Origin: Canibacter zhuwentaonis | GTDB taxonomy: Bacteria; Actinomycetota; Actinomycetes; Actinomycetales; Microbacteriaceae | Assembly: GCF_018531145.1 (NCBI RefSeq) | Contig: NZ_JAHDSZ010000001.1 | Location: 310,001-374,000, forward strand | Direction of reading: 5' to 3' | Length of the DNA: 64,000 nt | Notes under the pieces: model-generated | Told to the model about the DNA's origin: nothing | Seen by the model: only the letters and a program-made list of their open reading frames with translations | Database searches by the model: none | Position numbers and translations under genes: made by a program | Part shown: positions 1 through 7,854 of the stretch, in pieces | How positions within the stretch are numbered: the stretch's first letter is position 1 | How the letters are laid out: each line of letters opens with the position of its first letter

Positions 1-22
1 AATGACTGGGTGGCAGCGCCAT

Positions 23-466
23 TTAGCCAATCTCTAAGATCTTGCGATAGTGCTGCCCGATTGGTTGAAAGTCTCTGCCGTTGTAAAAGTTCCCGATGTG
101 CGATGTCATCGCGGAAATTTGCCGTACTCCACGACCCATACAGTAGTGTTCGTTAGCCTCCATCAGGCGCTCGCCTATTCCCTGTTTGCGATGCTTCTCG
201 TCAACGACTATTTCCTGCAGGTGAGCGGTCAGACCCGGTGCGTGCAGAAGTCTCGACACTGTGAGCAGAGAATATCCCACAACCTCGCCTAACAGCTCTG
301 CAACAAAGAGCACATTAGCCTCCTGCTCGCGATAGCGTAAGATGTTGTCTAGGGCGATAGTAAACTCGTCGCGGGTGATAGATTCGCGACCTGTAACATA
401 CTGTGAAGCTAATCTGAAAAGAATTTTAGCATCTTCAGACTGACCTCGCCTAATTGAAATCTTCAT
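23..466 (-). CDS. GNAT-family N-acetyltransferase
   Basis: A complete 147-residue single-domain protein of the GNAT fold, which transfers an acetyl group from acetyl-CoA to an amine. The acetyl-CoA binding signature is visible as the strand LQEIVVDEKHRKQGIGERLM (about residues 83-102), with the R-x-x-G-I-G pyrophosphate loop, followed by a C-terminal segment with the usual NFYNGRDF pattern (an asparagine-phenylalanine-tyrosine loop). The substrate cannot be read from the sequence; small-molecule or protein N-termini are both possible. It lies 18 bases downstream of ctaF on the same strand, so it may be the last gene of the oxidase operon, although no Shine-Dalgarno sequence is obvious before its ATG. 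Confidence 0.8.
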   Translation of the reverse strand: MKISIRRGQSEDAKILFRLASQYVTGRESITRDEFTIALDNILRYREQEANVLFVAELLGEVVGYSLLTVSRLLHAPGLTAHLQEIVVDEKHRKQGIGERLMEANEHYCMGRGVRQISAMTSHIGNFYNGRDFQPIGQHYRKILEIG

Positions 467-484
467 AAAACCAGTTTAGCAGTT

Positions 485-910
485 TTAGCGAGCGAAGTTA
501 CCCCTGTAGTATTCGTAGATAAGACCCATAACACTAACTAGAACAACGGGTAAACCGTAAAATGAAAGCCAAAAGTTCTTGCCGATGCACAGCCCCAGAG
601 TCACAATCGCAATTCCAAAACCGAGCACAAGCGGCCACCAGCTCCAGGGGCTGAATTCACCGATCTCCGGGTCTGCGTCATCAATGTCAGAGTGCTCTTG
701 ATCTTCAAGCAACACACCTCCCTGATTCTTTTTAGTTAGTACTAGCCAGGTTACGAATAAAGCACTGAGCACACTGCCGCCGAGCATTGCAAGGGTGCCA
801 GCCCATTCAACCTCTCCATCATAGGTTATTATGCACCAGAAAGTGTAAACCCCCGAGATGATGAAAAAATAGACCGCAATTATTGAGTAAAGAACAATAT
901 TGGTTTTCAT
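485..910 (-). CDS. ctaF: Cytochrome c oxidase subunit IV, actinobacterial type
   Basis: A 141-residue membrane protein with four hydrophobic segments (about residues 5-28, 38-58, 92-108 and 112-132) separated by an acidic cytoplasmic loop. This is the size and layout of the actinobacterial aa3 oxidase subunit IV (CtaF), an accessory subunit of the quinol-cytochrome bcc-aa3 supercomplex. The tryptophan-rich motif PWSWWPLVLG is typical. It follows ctaD by 14 bases, and the trio ctaC-ctaD-ctaF on one strand supports the assignment. Subunit III and the qcr genes are not in the window and are presumably elsewhere. Confidence 0.9.
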   Translation of the reverse strand: MKTNIVLYSIIAVYFFIISGVYTFWCIITYDGEVEWAGTLAMLGGSVLSALFVTWLVLTKKNQGGVLLEDQEHSDIDDADPEIGEFSPWSWWPLVLGFGIAIVTLGLCIGKNFWLSFYGLPVVLVSVMGLIYEYYRGNFAR

Positions 911-924
911 GTGTTATCTATCCC

Positions 925-2580
925 CTAGTGAGTTAGAGATGCGGTAGATGCAGCAGAAGCTGTAACAGGTTTAGGCTGCTCAACACCGCTTATTTCTGGG
1001 TGATGTAGGTCAAACGCTGGAGACTCGCTGCGAATCCGAGGAATTGAGTTAAAGTTATGACGAGGTGGTGGGCAGCTTGTAGCCCACTCAAGAGAACGAC
1101 CATAACCCCACGGATCATCAACCTCAACCTTAACTCCTGAGCGCCATGTCACATAAACGTTCAGCAGGAACGGTAGCATTGAAACAGCGAGCATAAACGC
1201 GCCAACAGTTGACAGCTGGTTCATCCAGGTTACTCCGTCTTCTGGAAGGTACGAGTAGTAGCGACGTGGCAGTGATTTAACACCGATCCAGTGCTGTACT
1301 AAGAAGGTTGTGTGGAAGCCCACGAAAAGAATCCAGAAGTGGATCTTACCGAGTCTCTCGTTGAGGCGTTTGCCTGTGAACTTTGGCCACCAGAAATAGA
1401 AGCCAGAGAACATCGCAAACACTACCGTTCCAAAGATAACGTAGTGGAAGTGAGCAACCACGAAGTAAGAGTCTGAAAGATGGAAGTCGAGCGTTGGAGA
1501 GGCCAGAATAACACCGGTTAGACCACCGAAGATAAAGGTTACAATGAAGCCCAGAGCCCATAGCATCGGGGTTTCAAAGGTGATCGATCCGCGCCACATA
1601 GTGCCAATCCAGTTAAAGATTTTAACACCGGTTGGCACCGCGATCAGCATTGTCATCAGGGCGAAGAAAGGCAGCAGAACAGAACCCGTTACAAACATAT
1701 GGTGCGCCCACACAGTGCTTGACAGCGCAGAAATCGAGATTGTCGCGTAAATAAGCGTTTTATAGCCGAAGATAGGCTTCCGGCTAAACACCGGAAAAAC
1801 CTCGGATACGATACCAAAGAAGGGCAGCGCAATAACGTAAACCTCGGGGTGTCCGAAGAACCAGAACAGGTGCTGCCAAAGAATTGGTCCGCCAGTGGCT
1901 ACATCATAAACGTGTGAGCCGAAAATACGATCGGATGCCAGTGCCAGCATAGCTGCTGCAAGCACAGGGAAGATCAGTAGAATCAAAATTGAGGTGATAA
2001 CCGTGTTCCAGGTGAACACAGACATCCGCCACATTGTCATACCAGGAGCGCGCATTGTGAGGACGGTTGTAATGAAGTTTACGCCACCCATAATTGTCCC
2101 GAAACCGCCTATTCCAAGACCCAGCACCCAGAGGTTGCCGCCGATACCAGGCGAGAAGGTCTCGCTAGAGAGCGGTGCGTAGGCGAACCAGCCGAAAGAA
2201 GCGGCTCCCTGCGGGGTTAAAAATCCGCCTACTGCAATTAGTGAGCCGAAAGTGTAGAGCCAGAACGCAAACGCGTTGAGGCGCGGAAAAGCAACGTCGG
2301 GGGCACCAATCTGCAGCGGGAGCAGAATGTTTGCAAAGCCGGCAAACAGCGGAGTTGCAAACATCAGCAGCATAATTGTGCCGTGCATTGTGAAGAGCTG
2401 GTTGAACTGTTCACGAGTTGCCACAACCTCAAGTCCCGGAGCAAAAAGCTGTGCGCGGATAATTAGAGCCATCAGACCGCCAATTAGGAAGTAAACAAAC
2501 GAGCTAATCAGATACATATATCCGATAACTTTATGATCCGTGGAGGTTAGCCACGAAACTATTACATTACCTTTTCTCAT
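925..2580 (-). CDS. ctaD: Cytochrome c oxidase subunit I (aa3-type)
   Basis: The catalytic subunit of the terminal oxidase, reducing oxygen to water at the heme a3/CuB centre and pumping protons. At 551 residues it is close to normal length. Visible metal and heme ligands are His66 (HGTIM), the crosslinked HPEVY motif with His244 and Tyr248, His293-His294 (AHHMF) and the distal HFHYV pair. Glu246 in HPEV is the gating glutamate of A-type oxidases and is present. About twelve transmembrane segments follow the family pattern. It is 5 bases downstream of ctaC, so the two are co-transcribed. Assignment is secure from motifs alone. Confidence 0.98.
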   Translation of the reverse strand: MRKGNVIVSWLTSTDHKVIGYMYLISSFVYFLIGGLMALIIRAQLFAPGLEVVATREQFNQLFTMHGTIMLLMFATPLFAGFANILLPLQIGAPDVAFPRLNAFAFWLYTFGSLIAVGGFLTPQGAASFGWFAYAPLSSETFSPGIGGNLWVLGLGIGGFGTIMGGVNFITTVLTMRAPGMTMWRMSVFTWNTVITSILILLIFPVLAAAMLALASDRIFGSHVYDVATGGPILWQHLFWFFGHPEVYVIALPFFGIVSEVFPVFSRKPIFGYKTLIYATISISALSSTVWAHHMFVTGSVLLPFFALMTMLIAVPTGVKIFNWIGTMWRGSITFETPMLWALGFIVTFIFGGLTGVILASPTLDFHLSDSYFVVAHFHYVIFGTVVFAMFSGFYFWWPKFTGKRLNERLGKIHFWILFVGFHTTFLVQHWIGVKSLPRRYYSYLPEDGVTWMNQLSTVGAFMLAVSMLPFLLNVYVTWRSGVKVEVDDPWGYGRSLEWATSCPPPRHNFNSIPRIRSESPAFDLHHPEISGVEQPKPVTASAASTASLTH

Positions 2581-2585
2581 TTTGC

Positions 2586-3473
2586 TTATCCCTCTGAGCT
2601 CTCATCGTGGGCTTTGTCTTCTGAAACGCTGTTTCCTGGCAAGTTTTGGTTAGGATTGTAGTCTGTTGTTAGCAAACCTTGGTTATCAGGGTTGGATTTG
2701 AGACCGGCGATATAAGCATCGTATTCTACCTGCTCAACCACACGCACCTCGAAAAGCATATTTGAGTGGTACTCGCCGCACAACTCGGCACACTTTCCTG
2801 TGAAGGTGCCAGTTTTTGTCGGTGTTAGGTACATATAGTTTGTTTTGCCCGGAATCATATCTTTTTTGTACAGATATTCAACAACCCAGAACGAGTGAAT
2901 AACATCGCGAGACTCAAGAGCTATCTCTGTTGTTTTGTTAACGGGCAGATAAAGCACCGGCATAGTCTTAGCGACGGGTGATCCGCTGCTGTCAGTCTGC
3001 ACCTGCACGCCTGAAAAGTGTACGTTTTCCTTGGTGTAATTGAAATCCCACGCCCAGCGTTTCGCAATAACCTCTACTTTATTTTCAGGGTTTGCAATTG
3101 GGTGCTCAATATCGCTCATGGTTTTTGCGGTGAACGCAAAAAAACCAATGATGAGCACAACCGGAAGCACTGTGAACAGCGTCTCAATTGGCATATTGTA
3201 GCGTAGTTGCACCGGCGCGCCGGTTTCGCCGCGCCGCCTGCGATAAGCAACAGCGGCCCACGCCACAAGACCCCACGCGATCAAACCAACTATGAGTAGG
3301 ATGATCCAAGAGGTTGTCCAGAGACCTGTTATGTCTGGAGTGTGATTAGTTGCGCCCTCAGACCCCTCCGGCAAAAACCCGCGCTGTTGCTCCGGGGTGC
3401 AACCTGCCAGAGTTAGTCCCGCTATGGCTGTTAGTGAAACAGCGGCTATTTTCATACTACGTCTAGAACGCAC
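2586..3473 (-). CDS. ctaC: Cytochrome c oxidase subunit II with CuA site
   Basis: Carries electrons from the bcc complex to subunit I through a binuclear CuA centre outside the membrane. I place the start at the GTG at 3473 because GGAAAGG lies 6 bases upstream; an in-frame ATG reaches back to 3596 but would add an unlikely charged leader. From the GTG the protein is 295 residues. It has a lipoprotein signal with lipobox LAGC (Cys25), two membrane helices, and the CuA ligands His193, Cys228, Cys232, His236 and Met239 in the pattern [12 protein letters not shown]. The lipobox means it is probably lipid-modified, which links it to lnt further along the window. Confidence 0.96.
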   Translation of the reverse strand: MRSRRSMKIAAVSLTAIAGLTLAGCTPEQQRGFLPEGSEGATNHTPDITGLWTTSWIILLIVGLIAWGLVAWAAVAYRRRRGETGAPVQLRYNMPIETLFTVLPVVLIIGFFAFTAKTMSDIEHPIANPENKVEVIAKRWAWDFNYTKENVHFSGVQVQTDSSGSPVAKTMPVLYLPVNKTTEIALESRDVIHSFWVVEYLYKKDMIPGKTNYMYLTPTKTGTFTGKCAELCGEYHSNMLFEVRVVEQVEYDAYIAGLKSNPDNQGLLTTDYNPNQNLPGNSVSEDKAHDESSEG

Positions 3474-3595
3474 TATATACCTTTCCAAATGTGAATTAGG
3501 TAGATAATCCTGATTACTAACTGATAGTTTACCGTGAATTTGATTAGAGTTTTGCAACTGGCGCGCTGACTGGCGTTTTTTACAGCAAAAAGTCA

Positions 3596-3955
3596 TTAGC
3601 TGAAACTATCGCCACACGCGCAGCTCCCCTGCGCGTTGGGGTTGTCAATAGTGAAGCCCTGCTTTTCAATTGTGTCTTCAAAATCAATTGAGGCACCGTC
3701 AAGATAAGGCACGCTCATCTGGTCAACGACAACTGCTACCCCGTCAAACTCCACAACCGCATCATTTTCGAGCAGGCGCTCGTCAAAATACAGCTGGTAG
3801 ATTAACCCCGAGCAGCCCCCCGGCTGCACCGCGATCCGCAGTCTTAAATCTTCGCGCCCCTCCTGCTGCAGGAGGCTAGCAACCTTATCGCGCGCACGCT
3901 CAGATAGTTTTACCTGATGCGCTGGGAGTGTTGCCGATTGCAAAGTGTCTGACAT
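3596..3955 (-). CDS. erpA: Iron-sulfur cluster insertion protein (A-type carrier)
   Basis: A-type carrier that hands iron-sulfur clusters to target enzymes. The three conserved cysteines are present: one in PGGCSGLIY and two in the C-terminal GSCACGDSF. The start is set at the ATG at 3955, preceded by GGAGA with a 7-base gap, giving 119 residues; the in-frame ATG at 3973 has no such site. It sits upstream of ctaC on the same strand, a common arrangement in actinobacteria, though the 122-base gap to ctaC's start leaves room for a separate oxidase promoter. The exact family name (ErpA versus IscA/SufA) is inferred from context. Confidence 0.92.
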   Translation of the reverse strand: MSDTLQSATLPAHQVKLSERARDKVASLLQQEGREDLRLRIAVQPGGCSGLIYQLYFDERLLENDAVVEFDGVAVVVDQMSVPYLDGASIDFEDTIEKQGFTIDNPNAQGSCACGDSFS

Positions 3956-4064
3956 AAAATCATCTCCAAACAAATCTTGTTAAAACCATTCTACACCGCC
4001 GCAGGTTTGCGCTCGGTGCGCTAAAATTAAGACAGTAATTAGTTAGCACAAACCAGGAGCTTTT

Positions 4065-4619
4065 TTGACTCAGCAATCCAGCGCCACAGACTCGCAAAAT
4101 CACTCGGATAAAAAAGGCAAACCGACCCCTACTAGGAAGCAAGCGCAGGCGCGTAATGCGCGTCCTATCGTGGGCGCTGTCAGTAAAGAAGCCAAGGAAG
4201 CACAGCGTGCCGCACTAGCAGAGCAGCGGGCGCGGATCCGCGAGGGAATGGCAAACGGCGACGAGCGGTATCTGCCGGAGCGCGACAAGGGCGAACAGCG
4301 CAGATTTATCCGCGACTGGATCGACGCGAGATTCAGCATTGGAGAGCTGCTGCTGCCGACCCTATTTGTGACCGTGATTATCTCGTTTTTACCGATTAAA
4401 GAGGCAAAATACGGCTCACTGGTAATGATCTTGCTGTTTTTGTTGGTGATTGTTGACAGCATTATTATGAACCTGTTTTTGTATCGCAGACTGTGCCAAA
4501 AATTCGGCAAAACGCGGGTGCAACGCGGTTTTCGCTGGTACGCTTTTTCTCGCGCGACGCAGATGCGGGTTATGCGGATCCCAAAGCCACGGGTCAAGCA
4601 CGGGCAGTGGCCGAGCTAG
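4065..4619 (+). CDS. DUF3043 membrane protein
   Basis: A 184-residue protein of the actinobacterial DUF3043 family, function unknown. It starts at a TTG at 4065, with CAGGAG about 5 bases upstream. The N-terminal half is charged and rich in Arg, Lys and Ala (residues 1-85) with the family-typical block ERYLPERDKGEQRRFIRDW; two membrane helices follow (about 95-110 and 118-140), then a basic tail ending in RVMRIPKPRVKHGQWPS. It is divergent from erpA and convergent with pyrD, overlapping the pyrD stop by 4 bases. The same neighbours occur in other Microbacteriaceae as far as I recall. Confidence 0.85.
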   Translation: MTQQSSATDSQNHSDKKGKPTPTRKQAQARNARPIVGAVSKEAKEAQRAALAEQRARIREGMANGDERYLPERDKGEQRRFIRDWIDARFSIGELLLPTLFVTVIISFLPIKEAKYGSLVMILLFLLVIVDSIIMNLFLYRRLCQKFGKTRVQRGFRWYAFSRATQMRVMRIPKPRVKHGQWPS

Positions 4620-5659
4620 GCTGCGTTGCCGCGATACCCTAGTTTCACCAGTTCACGATTTATTTTATGCGCCCACAGCGGCCCGTTGTAGATAAATCCG
4701 CTGTATCCCTGCACGAGATGTGCTCCCGCAGCAAGGCGCTCTAAAACATCTTGCGCGCTGCTCACTCCGCCGGCCGCGATAATAGTGAAATCGCTCTCAG
4801 TGGGAACTGCCGCGCGTACCCGGCGTAAAACCTGCAGCGCCTTAGTGGCGAGCGGTTTACCTGATAAGCCGCCCGCTCCTATCGCTGAAATTTTAGCATC
4901 TGCAGTGCTTAGGTTATCTCGTGCAACGGTCGTGTTGGTAACAATAATGCCCCGCAGCTGTGCATCCAGCGCCAGCGTCACAATCTGCTCAATGTGCGTG
5001 TCGCTAAGATCGGGCGCTATTTTTAAGAGCACTGGGGTTGTGCCAGCCGCGCTTTGCACGCGCCGTACGAGTTTAGCGAGCGTGTTAAGTTGCTGCAGCT
5101 CACGTAATCCGGGAGTGTTGGGGCTGCTCACGTTAACCACTAGATAGTCGGCAAAAGGTGTCAAAAGCGTTGCGGAAAAAACATAGTCATCAGCTGCGTC
5201 TGCTAACGGGGTTATTTTACTTTTGCCGATATTAACCCCGATTACGGGGCGGTTGGGGCGTATTTTTGCTTTTGTAATATGCGATACGGCGGCAGCAGAT
5301 CCGCTGTTATTGAAGCCCATTCTATTGATCAGGGCGCTGTCTTTAACGAGCCGAAACAGGCGCGGTTTTGGGTTACCCGGTTGTGCGTGCATTGTGAGCG
5401 TGCCAATTTCAACGTGCCCAAAACCTAACAGCCCGAGTCCTGTAATCTGCGTTGCGTTCTTGTCAAACCCCGCAGCGAGTCCGAACGGGGTTGTAAACTC
5501 ACGCCCCAGCGCAACGGTACGCAAATTCTTGTGTGGGCGCAGGAACGGGCGCAGCGCAGCATCCGCCAGTGGCAGAGCTTTAATAACAGAGCTGGCAAGC
5601 AAGTGCGCAAACTCAGGATCGAGCCTGCGCAAAACCGTGTTAAAAAGTAGTTTATACAC
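4616..5659 (-). CDS. pyrD: Dihydroorotate dehydrogenase (quinone), class 2
   Basis: Oxidises dihydroorotate to orotate in pyrimidine synthesis and passes electrons to menaquinone. At 347 residues it has the class 2 form: an N-terminal membrane-associating helix pair (residues 1-45), then a FMN-binding TIM barrel. Visible marks are GLAAGFDKNA, the FMN/substrate loop NRMGFNNSG, VVNVSSPNTPG with the catalytic serine, and the terminal phosphate-binding GAHLVQGYSGFIYNGP. It is directly downstream of nrdR with a 1-base gap between start and stop, so the two are likely translated from one message. Confidence 0.97.
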   Translation of the reverse strand: MYKLLFNTVLRRLDPEFAHLLASSVIKALPLADAALRPFLRPHKNLRTVALGREFTTPFGLAAGFDKNATQITGLGLLGFGHVEIGTLTMHAQPGNPKPRLFRLVKDSALINRMGFNNSGSAAAVSHITKAKIRPNRPVIGVNIGKSKITPLADAADDYVFSATLLTPFADYLVVNVSSPNTPGLRELQQLNTLAKLVRRVQSAAGTTPVLLKIAPDLSDTHIEQIVTLALDAQLRGIIVTNTTVARDNLSTADAKISAIGAGGLSGKPLATKALQVLRRVRAAVPTESDFTIIAAGGVSSAQDVLERLAAGAHLVQGYSGFIYNGPLWAHKINRELVKLGYRGNAA

Positions 5660-5660
5660 G

Positions 5661-6119
5661 CTAATTACCTTCGTTATCGTCGTTTCTGAGTTTCAAAATG
5701 GCAGCCTCAAAGTCTTCCAGGGAGTCGAAGTTTTCGTACACGCTCGCAAATCGCAGGTATGCAACCCTGTCAAGTTTACTCAAGAACGGCAGCACGGCTT
5801 TGCCAACGTCGATCGCGTCAATCTGCGCGTTACCGAGAGCTTTTAGAGAGTCTTCAACGCGCTGCGCGAGTATTGCTAGTTCTGTGTCACCTACGGGTCG
5901 TCCCTGGCAGGCTTTGCGCACACCTGAAACAACTTTCTCACGGCTAAACTGTTCAACGAATCCGCCGCGTTTCACAACGTTCAGTACAATGGTTTCGGTT
6001 GTAGAAAAACGTTTTTTGCAATCGGGGCATTCCCGCCTACGTCGGATTGCGCGGCTTTCTTCTGTGCCGCGGCTGTCAATAACCTTTGATTCTATGCTGC
6101 TGCAAAAGGGGCACTGCAT
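5661..6119 (-). CDS. nrdR: Transcriptional repressor NrdR
   Basis: Represses ribonucleotide reductase genes in response to bound ATP/dATP. The 152-residue protein begins with a zinc ribbon formed by Cys3, Cys6, Cys31 and Cys34, followed by an ATP-cone domain (about residues 47-137) with [16 protein letters not shown]. Length and domain order match the family exactly. It lies between the methyltransferase-like gene at 6121 and pyrD. I see no ribonucleotide reductase gene or NrdR-box pair in the window, so its targets are elsewhere. Confidence 0.97.
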   Translation of the reverse strand: MQCPFCSSIESKVIDSRGTEESRAIRRRRECPDCKKRFSTTETIVLNVVKRGGFVEQFSREKVVSGVRKACQGRPVGDTELAILAQRVEDSLKALGNAQIDAIDVGKAVLPFLSKLDRVAYLRFASVYENFDSLEDFEAAILKLRNDDNEGN

Positions 6120-6120
6120 A

Positions 6121-7005
6121 CTATTTTCCTAATCTGTCTGTGTCGGTGCCAGTGAGGTTTAAGGCTCCGGGCTTGTCTGTGTCGGTACTAGCAAGGCTCA
6201 GTGCTCCGCGCCAGGCGTATTCACTAACAGCTTCTCTGATTTGCTGCCGGGTTGCTATAGCGTCGGCGTTAAATATTTGTGCGAGCGCGTCGCTTATCTG
6301 ACCGATTGTGAGCTCTTCGTCGCAGGCACCAAGGGGCGCGAGCGTTAGCGTATTCGCCTGTAAATGCCGTTGATAAGGTGTCGGCACTATCATGTTCAGC
6401 TGGCTGGCGGATTCATGCCCCGGCTCGTGAATGCGCTGCTCGAGCAGACCGCTGTTGTGAAGATACGGCGCGGATATCGCTTCAACGCGCACAACATTAC
6501 TGCCTGCTGTGGCTAGATTCTTTTGTAGTCGCAATGTTCCCAGTGACACACTGACAACATTGCGGCTCTTAAAATCGGCAAGATAGGCGCGTATTAGCTG
6601 CGCTGCCCGCTCGGTGTTAAGCAGAACACCTCCGTCACGCACCCACATTGCAGCGTACGCGACCGGCTCAAGGCGCTCACGCTCAACAATCCAGGCGGCG
6701 CTAACAATGCCCGTTGCGCAGCCTCTCTCAAGGCCGAGTGATGGCAGCGCGTTGTTCAAAGCTGCTGCTGACACACACTGTCCCAGTTGAAAAGTGCGGA
6801 TCATGGTCTTAAGCGCCACGCTCGCGTTAGAATCTGCCAGCGCAAACTTTGCCAGAACTTGCAACCCCTGCGTAATCTGCTGATACGCGGTTTTACCGAA
6901 CGTGTTAATAAGTGCGTGCTCGGTGAAATTAGCCGCAGATAGATCCGCCGCTAAAGCCTCCGCTACGGCAGTGACCGCAGCTTGCGATAACAGGCTTAAA
7001 GGCAT
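6121..7005 (-). CDS. DUF7059/DUF7782-type protein lacking its methyltransferase core
   Basis: A 294-residue reading frame. Residues about 14-100 resemble the N-terminal DUF7059 domain of a roughly 500-residue actinobacterial methyltransferase family: [20 protein letters not shown], then the [21 protein letters not shown] pattern. Residues about 102-290 resemble the post-catalytic part of the same family: [23 protein letters not shown], an [21 protein letters not shown] strand, and the terminal [20 protein letters not shown] domain. The SAM-binding GxGxG motif and the NPPF catalytic motif normally found between these parts are both absent. So either a structural remnant or a catalytically dead paralogue remains in frame. 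It ends in a 39-base tandem duplication. It is 9 bases downstream of the SDR gene and 1 base before nrdR. Family recall is from memory and should be checked. Confidence 0.65.
   Translation of the reverse strand: MPLSLLSQAAVTAVAEALAADLSAANFTEHALINTFGKTAYQQITQGLQVLAKFALADSNASVALKTMIRTFQLGQCVSAAALNNALPSLGLERGCATGIVSAAWIVERERLEPVAYAAMWVRDGGVLLNTERAAQLIRAYLADFKSRNVVSVSLGTLRLQKNLATAGSNVVRVEAISAPYLHNSGLLEQRIHEPGHESASQLNMIVPTPYQRHLQANTLTLAPLGACDEELTIGQISDALAQIFNADAIATRQQIREAVSEYAWRGALSLASTDTDKPGALNLTGTDTDRLGK
6135..6212. repeat. 39-base imperfect tandem duplication inside the 3' end of the DUF7059-type gene
   Basis: Two copies beginning TGTCTGTGTCGGT at 6135 and 6174, exactly 39 bases apart. In the protein they read [12 protein letters not shown] and [10 protein letters not shown] at the extreme C-terminus, beyond the conserved domain. 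The copies have diverged at several positions, so the duplication is not very recent. Confidence 0.8.
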
Positions 7006-7014
7006 TTACGCGAG

Positions 7015-7776
7015 CTATTTTTGAAAATCGGAGGTGTCTCCGACAAGGCGCGTGTTATCTGCTGGCACTGGCTCAACCGCAGCAGCCGCAACCTCCGCCG
7101 CGAACTCGGCAACATTGTAGAGCTTGCCAGCGCTTTCGCGCCGCGCTGCTATGGCGCCCGGGTTTGCGCGCTCGAGTAGTAGCGCTGTTACCGTGCCCTC
7201 TATCATATCGCCTGACACAACAACGAATTCTACGCCGACCGCTTTAAGAGCAGGGATTCTTTTGCGCAGCTCGTCTTCGCCAGCGCGTTTTGAGAGCGCA
7301 ACCGGCTCGTACTCCGGCATTGTCGGGTTAGTGTGAATGAAGTGAGCCTGGTGGCTCGTCACAAAAATAACGCGAGCTGCCGGTGCAAACAGGGGCTGCA
7401 AAGCCTCGAGCAGGCGCACCTGAGAGTCGCGGTTGAGCTGCATTGCGTAGTCTTCTGCCATGCCGCTCTCCATGCCACCAGAGGCGTTAAGAACAAGAAT
7501 ATCAAGCTCACCAAACTCTGTTTGTAGGATTTTTACAAGCTCTGCAACGGAGTCATCGTCAGTTATATCCGCTCCGATTGTCAATACTCTAGAGTCATGC
7601 TCTGCGCGCAACTGCGCAGCCAGTTTTTCCGCACGAGCAGCCTTGTTGCGGTAGTTGATTGCAACATCCGCGCCCGCAGCGGCGAAGTATTTTACAGTGT
7701 CAGCGCCAACACCGCGCGATGATCCTGTGACTAGTGCTCGTTTGCCGCGCAAGCTCCCCGGTTTTAGCGGATTCAT
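7015..7776 (-). CDS. Short-chain dehydrogenase/reductase family oxidoreductase
   Basis: A 253-residue Rossmann-fold protein. The dinucleotide-binding loop TGSSRGVG (residues 17-24) and the NASGG strand (NAG motif equivalent) identify the SDR family; the substrate is unknown. The catalytic region reads FVTSHQ then EYEPVALSKRAGE, so the tyrosine and lysine are separated by six residues rather than three; I believe the close actinobacterial homologues share this spacing, making a classical YxxxK mechanism doubtful. ATG is preceded by TAGGAG with a 7-base gap. The 78-base gap upstream toward lnt is AT-rich and probably holds a promoter for SDR, the DUF7059-type gene, nrdR and pyrD. Confidence 0.85.
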   Translation of the reverse strand: MNPLKPGSLRGKRALVTGSSRGVGADTVKYFAAAGADVAINYRNKAARAEKLAAQLRAEHDSRVLTIGADITDDDSVAELVKILQTEFGELDILVLNASGGMESGMAEDYAMQLNRDSQVRLLEALQPLFAPAARVIFVTSHQAHFIHTNPTMPEYEPVALSKRAGEDELRKRIPALKAVGVEFVVVSGDMIEGTVTALLLERANPGAIAARRESAGKLYNVAEFAAEVAAAAVEPVPADNTRLVGDTSDFQK

Positions 7777-7854
7777 AGTGGTAACTCCTAGTAGATAATT
7801 TGTGCTATATCTTTTGCTATAACTCTAGTGGAAAAACCCTAAAAAATGCGGTAT

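Noticed and set aside
4100-4597. A 165-codon open frame opposite the DUF3043 gene
   Set aside because: The plus-strand frame has a ribosome binding site, membrane helices and family motifs; the antisense frame has none.
5223-5846. A 207-codon open frame on the plus strand opposite pyrD and nrdR
   Set aside because: It lies wholly antisense to two well-supported genes, has no recognisable domain and no ribosome binding site; it is a shadow of their codon pattern.
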